Shown: positions 60,403-64,000 of the stretch, in pieces
Layout of the letters: every line of letters starts with the position of its first letter
How positions within the stretch are numbered: the first letter of the stretch is position 1
Position numbers and translations under genes: made by a program
Origin: Gordonibacter pamelaeae
GTDB lineage: Bacteria; Actinomycetota; Coriobacteriia; Coriobacteriales; Eggerthellaceae
DNA: 64,000 bases
Strand: one strand, 5' to 3'
NCBI RefSeq assembly: GCF_042665095.1
Contig: NZ_JBHTBV010000013.1
The notes under the pieces: generated by a model
The model's database searches: none
Told to the model about the DNA's origin: nothing
The model's input: only the letters and a program-made list of their open reading frames with translations

Positions 60403-60606
60403 ATGTGCTTCAGACCGCCAGTGGCCGTCGAGGGGCCGAAGAACTGCCCGAAATGCGGAGCGGAGGTGCCGACCGGGGCGGCGAAGTGCCTGGGCTGCGG
60501 CGCCGCCTTGCAGGTGCCGGTCGTGCTCGCACCCGGCGCCCCGGCTGCGTCCAAGGTCCCCGGCGCTCCGGGAGCCCCCACACCGCCGCCCGCACCGGGC
60601 GCCTGA
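60403..60606 (+). CDS. FRPP-type zinc-ribbon protein
   Basis: A 67-residue protein starting MCFRPP, like the product of 11793-12029, with a zinc ribbon (CPKCG and CLGCG, 12 residues apart) and a Pro/Ala/Gly tail. AAAGGATACGCC precedes the ATG at 60403. It lies between the MalT-like regulator and the Mo oxidoreductase at 60843. The function is unknown. Confidence 0.75.
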   Translation: MCFRPPVAVEGPKNCPKCGAEVPTGAAKCLGCGAALQVPVVLAPGAPAASKVPGAPGAPTPPPAPGA

Positions 60607-60615
60607 ACAAGGGAG

Positions 60616-60660
60616 CGTGGGCGGGCGCATCGAACCCCCTGAACGGAGCGCCCGCCCACG
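60616..60660 (+). terminator. Terminator of the zinc-ribbon gene
   Basis: Perfect 13-bp arms CGTGGGCGGGCGC (60616-60628) and complement (60648-60660). Confidence 0.8.
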
Positions 60661-60842
60661 CCACCTTACCCCGTCCCCTACCCGGCCGTTACCCCGCGCC
60701 TCACCCGCGCGATGTCACGAATTCGGGTCATGTAATCAGGCGGGGCCTCCAGTAGAGTGAGGGCATCGTAAGGGGAAGGCTTCCGGAAGCGCTCTTCACG
60801 ACGCCTCGTGTCAACCAGGTAGAGAAGAGAGAGGGGACAACC

Positions 60843-63506
60843 ATGTCCGAGAGCATGGTCGGCGTGCCGAACAACCACGTCGACGAGAACGGCATCCGAT
60901 GGCGCCGCACGCGCTGCCACATGTGCCACATGAACTGCGGCATCTTCGCGGGGGTGGACACGGCCACGGGCCGTTTGGTGGAGTTGAGGCCCAACGACGA
61001 CGAAGGTGCGGTGCTGTGCAACCGCCTGGGCGAGCGGGGCCAGCGCGCCATCAAGTTCCATTACCATCCCAAGCGCATCAACCACCCGCTCAAGCGCGCG
61101 GGCGAGCGCGGCGAGGACAAGTGGGAGCAGATATCCTACGACCAGGCCATCAAGGAGATTTCCGAGAAGCTCCAGGGGCTCATCGACAAGTACGGCCCCG
61201 AGACGCTCGTGTCGTCCGAGGGCACCTACCGCTCTGACCACCTGTGGGCGCGCAGCCGCTTCACGAACCTGCTGGGCAACCCCGGCAACGTGGTGGACCC
61301 CGGCACCATCTGCTGGTGCTGGAACTACTCCCTGAACATGGCCATGGTGGGCTGGCCCGTGGAATCGATGATGCCGGCCTCGCCGCAGCAGTCGAACACG
61401 ATCGTCAACTGGGGCAAGCGCTGCTCCGAGTCCTACGCCCCCGAGGCGCCGCTGTGGCGCGTCATCAAGGGCCGCACGACGGTGAACGAGAACGGGCCCG
61501 CCCAGATGATCGTGGTCGACCCGGTGTGCATCCCCGAGTCCGGCCAGGCCGACCAATGGCTTCAGCCCTATCCGAACACCGACTGCATCATCTGCCTCGC
61601 GTGGATCAACTACATCGTGGAGCACGAGCTGTACAACGAGGACTTCCTCAAGCACTGGTCCAACGCCGTGTTCCTGTTCCGCACCGACACGAACAAGCTG
61701 CTGCGCGCGAGCGACATCGATGCAGACGGCAGGTTCGAGGACTTCGTGGCGTGGGACGCCAAGCGCGACGGCGTGCTGGCGTGGTGCTCCGACGAGAACC
61801 GCTACTGCACCGAGGAGGGCGTGGAGGTGGATGCGCAGCTCAGCGGCACCTACCGGGTGAAGCTCGCCGACGGCGGCGAGGCCGAGTGCATCACCGTGTT
61901 CGACGCCATCGTGCGGCGCGTGGCCGAGTACACGCCCGAGCGGGCGTCGAAGGTGTCCGGCGTGCCCAAGCGCAAGATCGAGGAGGCGGCGAAGCTCTAC
62001 GCCACGAACGGGCCGGCCTGCATCATCTGGGGCCTCGGCGGCGGCGACCAGCACGGCAACAACGCCGCGAGCTTCGGCATAGCAAAGACCATCCTGCGCA
62101 TCATGACCGGCAACATCGACAACCCCGGCGGCGAGTTCGTGGGCCAGCCGGCCGACCCGAACTCCGTGGGCAAGGAGAAGGACTTCCCGGTGCGCGACGC
62201 CGAGATGGAGCTCTCCGAGCTGCAGGACCCGGAGAACCAGGCCAAGTACATCGGCAACGACCGCTTCCGCGTCATGGCGTGGCCCGGCTTCAAGAAGATC
62301 GACAAATGCTACCGCAAGATGTTCGGCCTGCCGCGCCCCATGCTCCATCAGACGCTGTGCTCGCCGTCGCTCGTGCTGGACGCCATCATCGACAAGAAGC
62401 CGTACCCCATCACGGCGATGATCGCGTGGTCCTCGAACCCGCTGGCGTGGATGCCGAACACGAAGAAGGTCTACAAGGCGCTGAAGAGCCTGGAGCTGCT
62501 GGTGGTGTGCGAGTACTGGAAGACGCCGACGGCCGCGCTGGCGGACTACATCATGCCCGCGTGCGACTGGATGGAGCGCCCGATGTGCACGACGTCGGAG
62601 GACTCCATGGACTTCATCACCGTTGGCGACCGCGGGGTTGAGCCCTACGCCGAGCGCCATATGGACTACGACTTCTTCCGCTCCCTCGGTTGCGCCATGG
62701 GCCAGCAGGAGCAGTGGCCGTGGGAGACCTACGAGGACGTCATCCAGTACCGTATCGACCGCTGCGGGCTCAAGTACGAGGACGTGGTGAACGCGGGCAC
62801 GTACTTCCCGTACCCCACCGAGTACTACAAGTACGCCAGGCGCCTCGAGAACGGGCAGATCCAGGGCTTCGCCACGCCGTCGCGCAAGGCCGAGGTCTAC
62901 GCGTCGGTGCTCGAGGAGCTTGATTACGACCCGCTGCCGGTGTACCGCGAGCCGGAGTCGCCGCTCGGCAACCCCGAGATGGCGAAGGAGTACCCGCTGC
63001 GCCTGACCACGGCCGGCCGCATCAGCCCGCTGTACCACTCCGAGATGCGCACGCCGGGCCACGGCACGCGAACGGTGGCGCCGTACCCCATGACCTGGAT
63101 GCACTTCAACGACGCACGCGCCCTGCACATCAAGGAAGGCGACTGGGTGTGGATCGAGACGCCCATGGGCCGTATCCGCCAGAAGGCGCACCTGGGCTGG
63201 GACATCCCCGAGGGCGTGGTGCAGGTGCCGCCCAGCTGGTGGTACCCCGAGCTTCCCGCCGAGGAGCCCTGGTCGCAAGGCGTGTTCGAGGCTGCCGCGA
63301 ACGTGCTCATCGACGACGACCCGGACAAGGCCGACCAGATGACGGCCACGTGGAACTGCCGCGGCCTTCTGTGCAAGGTGTACCCCTGCATCGACCCGTC
63401 CGACGGCGCCGACGACAGCATCCCGGCCGCGCTCTACGACGGCACCCACGGAACCGTGTGGGACAAGGCCGCCGAGAACCTGGGCTTCTGGGAGTTGAAG
63501 AAGTAG
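60843..63506 (+). CDS. Molybdopterin oxidoreductase of the 60-64 kb cluster
   Basis: An 887-residue DMSO-reductase-family enzyme without a Tat signal. The cluster motif is canonical, C25-x2-C28-x3-C32-x26-C59, and the predicted Mo ligand is Cys157 in TICWCW. Compared with the others it has an insertion around residues 270-340 that contains several Cys and Trp residues. Its C-terminal cofactor domain is intact (VPPSWWYPELP...ATWNCRGLLCK). GAGAGGGGAC precedes the ATG. The partner ferredoxin gene at 63648 is the likely electron donor. Confidence 0.85.
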   Translation: MSESMVGVPNNHVDENGIRWRRTRCHMCHMNCGIFAGVDTATGRLVELRPNDDEGAVLCNRLGERGQRAIKFHYHPKRINHPLKRAGERGEDKWEQISYDQAIKEISEKLQGLIDKYGPETLVSSEGTYRSDHLWARSRFTNLLGNPGNVVDPGTICWCWNYSLNMAMVGWPVESMMPASPQQSNTIVNWGKRCSESYAPEAPLWRVIKGRTTVNENGPAQMIVVDPVCIPESGQADQWLQPYPNTDCIICLAWINYIVEHELYNEDFLKHWSNAVFLFRTDTNKLLRASDIDADGRFEDFVAWDAKRDGVLAWCSDENRYCTEEGVEVDAQLSGTYRVKLADGGEAECITVFDAIVRRVAEYTPERASKVSGVPKRKIEEAAKLYATNGPACIIWGLGGGDQHGNNAASFGIAKTILRIMTGNIDNPGGEFVGQPADPNSVGKEKDFPVRDAEMELSELQDPENQAKYIGNDRFRVMAWPGFKKIDKCYRKMFGLPRPMLHQTLCSPSLVLDAIIDKKPYPITAMIAWSSNPLAWMPNTKKVYKALKSLELLVVCEYWKTPTAALADYIMPACDWMERPMCTTSEDSMDFITVGDRGVEPYAERHMDYDFFRSLGCAMGQQEQWPWETYEDVIQYRIDRCGLKYEDVVNAGTYFPYPTEYYKYARRLENGQIQGFATPSRKAEVYASVLEELDYDPLPVYREPESPLGNPEMAKEYPLRLTTAGRISPLYHSEMRTPGHGTRTVAPYPMTWMHFNDARALHIKEGDWVWIETPMGRIRQKAHLGWDIPEGVVQVPPSWWYPELPAEEPWSQGVFEAAANVLIDDDPDKADQMTATWNCRGLLCKVYPCIDPSDGADDSIPAALYDGTHGTVWDKAAENLGFWELKK

Positions 63507-63531
63507 GAGGGGAGGTTTCCCGCCGCATTCC

Positions 63532-63567
63532 GGAGGGAGGAGGGCAAAGGCAGAACCTCCTTCCTCC
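63532..63567 (+). terminator. Hairpin between the Mo gene and the ferredoxin gene
   Basis: GGAGGGAGGAGG (63532-63543) pairs with CCTCCTTCCTCC (63556-63567) with one G-U pair. There is no T run, so it may be an attenuator or mRNA processing structure. Confidence 0.4.
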
Positions 63568-63647
63568 TGGGGCGGGGGGTATGGGGAAGCGCAAGCGCGT
63601 TTCGAGGAGGGGCGCCGCGCCTCTCCTCACGCTGGAAAGGGGGTCTC

Positions 63648-63887
63648 GTGGGAGCGTATGCGCCGATGGGCTTCTACCGCAACAAGCCGCGCGTGAAGGT
63701 CGACGAGGATTACTGCCGGGGGTGCCTGAACTGCGTCTCGGCGTGCCCACGGGAGGGGAAGGTGCTCCGTGCATGCAAGGTGGGCGGGGAGATCCGCGCG
63801 AAGGCCGAGCATCCGGAGCTCTGCGTTGGCTGCGGGCGTTGCGTGAACGCATGTCCCACCCACTCCATCAGCATTTACTTTGTTTGA
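63648..63887 (+). CDS. Two-cluster ferredoxin
   Basis: A 79-residue ferredoxin with two 4Fe-4S motifs, CRGCLNCVSACPREG (residues ~23-37) and CVGCGRCVNACP (residues ~59-70). The start is a GTG at 63648 with AAGGGGG 5 bases upstream; the in-frame ATG at 63666 is possible. It is probably the electron-transfer partner of the Mo enzyme at 60843. Confidence 0.82.
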   Translation: MGAYAPMGFYRNKPRVKVDEDYCRGCLNCVSACPREGKVLRACKVGGEIRAKAEHPELCVGCGRCVNACPTHSISIYFV

Positions 63888-63977
63888 CTGCTGAAAGCGC
63901 CGTAAGGCGCGATAGTTGGAGGACTCGAAAGGGTTTCTTCGTCAAATATTCCACTGTCCCTTTTAAGGAGGGGAAAG

Positions 63978-64000
63978 ATGAGAGAGAAAGCTTCCTTTAA
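63978..64000 (+). CDS. Start of a gene cut off by the window end
   Basis: An ATG at 63978 follows a very good AAGGAGGGGAAAG site; only the first seven codons (MREKASF) are inside the window. No function can be assigned. Confidence 0.5.

Overview
The window is a GC-rich, densely packed bacterial chromosome segment. It has no rRNA, tRNA, CRISPR, integrase or transposase that I can see. The gene content points to the gut actinobacterial family Eggerthellaceae (Eggerthella/Gordonibacter type): several cytoplasmic-looking molybdopterin oxidoreductases lacking Tat signals, LuxR-type regulators fused to a polytopic membrane domain, many MFS carriers, and small zinc-ribbon proteins. This placement is inferred from gene content. 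Two perfect parS palindromes (2457-2472 and 24985-25000) suggest the window lies in the origin-proximal part of the chromosome.

Layout. 0.1-5.5 kb: an MtaD-like deaminase, then molybdenum supply (modD, a CopZ-like protein, modA-modB-modC). 6-8.6 kb: an EF-G-like GTPase and a Cys-rich protein. 8.9-16.9 kb: a membrane LuxR regulator broken by a 14-G tract, a trigger-factor-like protein, and a probable catechol-dehydroxylase-type operon (zinc ribbon, Mo subunit, Fe-S subunit, zinc ribbon, aromatic-acid MFS carrier). 17-25.7 kb: two divergent OFA-type carriers, a methyltransferase-RimI fusion, and small membrane proteins including LemA-, SpoVA- and DUF2798-like ones. 26.2-27.6 kb: an ArsS-type arsenosugar radical SAM gene that probably reads a UGA as selenocysteine, with its peroxidase-like partner. 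27.8-33.8 kb: a PhnP-like hydrolase, rpoN (sigma-54), and a four-gene operon behind an excellent sigma-54 promoter. 34-36.6 kb: hicAB and a sortase-anchored adhesin. 37.3-47.4 kb: a Mo/Fe-S/NrfD reductase operon, then a second operon combining a CCG-domain protein, a Mo enzyme, a DUF2064 protein and a Tes/MJ0619-like radical SAM enzyme. 47.6-55.3 kb: a visibly less GC-rich island with a second dehydroxylase-type unit (two MFS carriers, zinc ribbon, Mo subunit, Fe-S subunit, membrane LuxR). 55.7-64 kb: a ferredoxin-DUF169 protein, a GNAT, a MalT-like regulator, a zinc ribbon, a fifth Mo oxidoreductase, a ferredoxin and the start of another gene.

How it fits together. The window looks like an anaerobic-respiration and xenobiotic-reduction region. 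The modABC/modD genes would supply molybdate to five molybdoenzymes, each with dedicated electron-transfer subunits, carriers and one-component LuxR-type sensors. A conserved cis-element occurs upstream of the first LuxR gene, upstream of the first dehydroxylase operon, and upstream of an OFA carrier, suggesting a small regulon. The poly-G tract could make the regulator of that regulon switchable.
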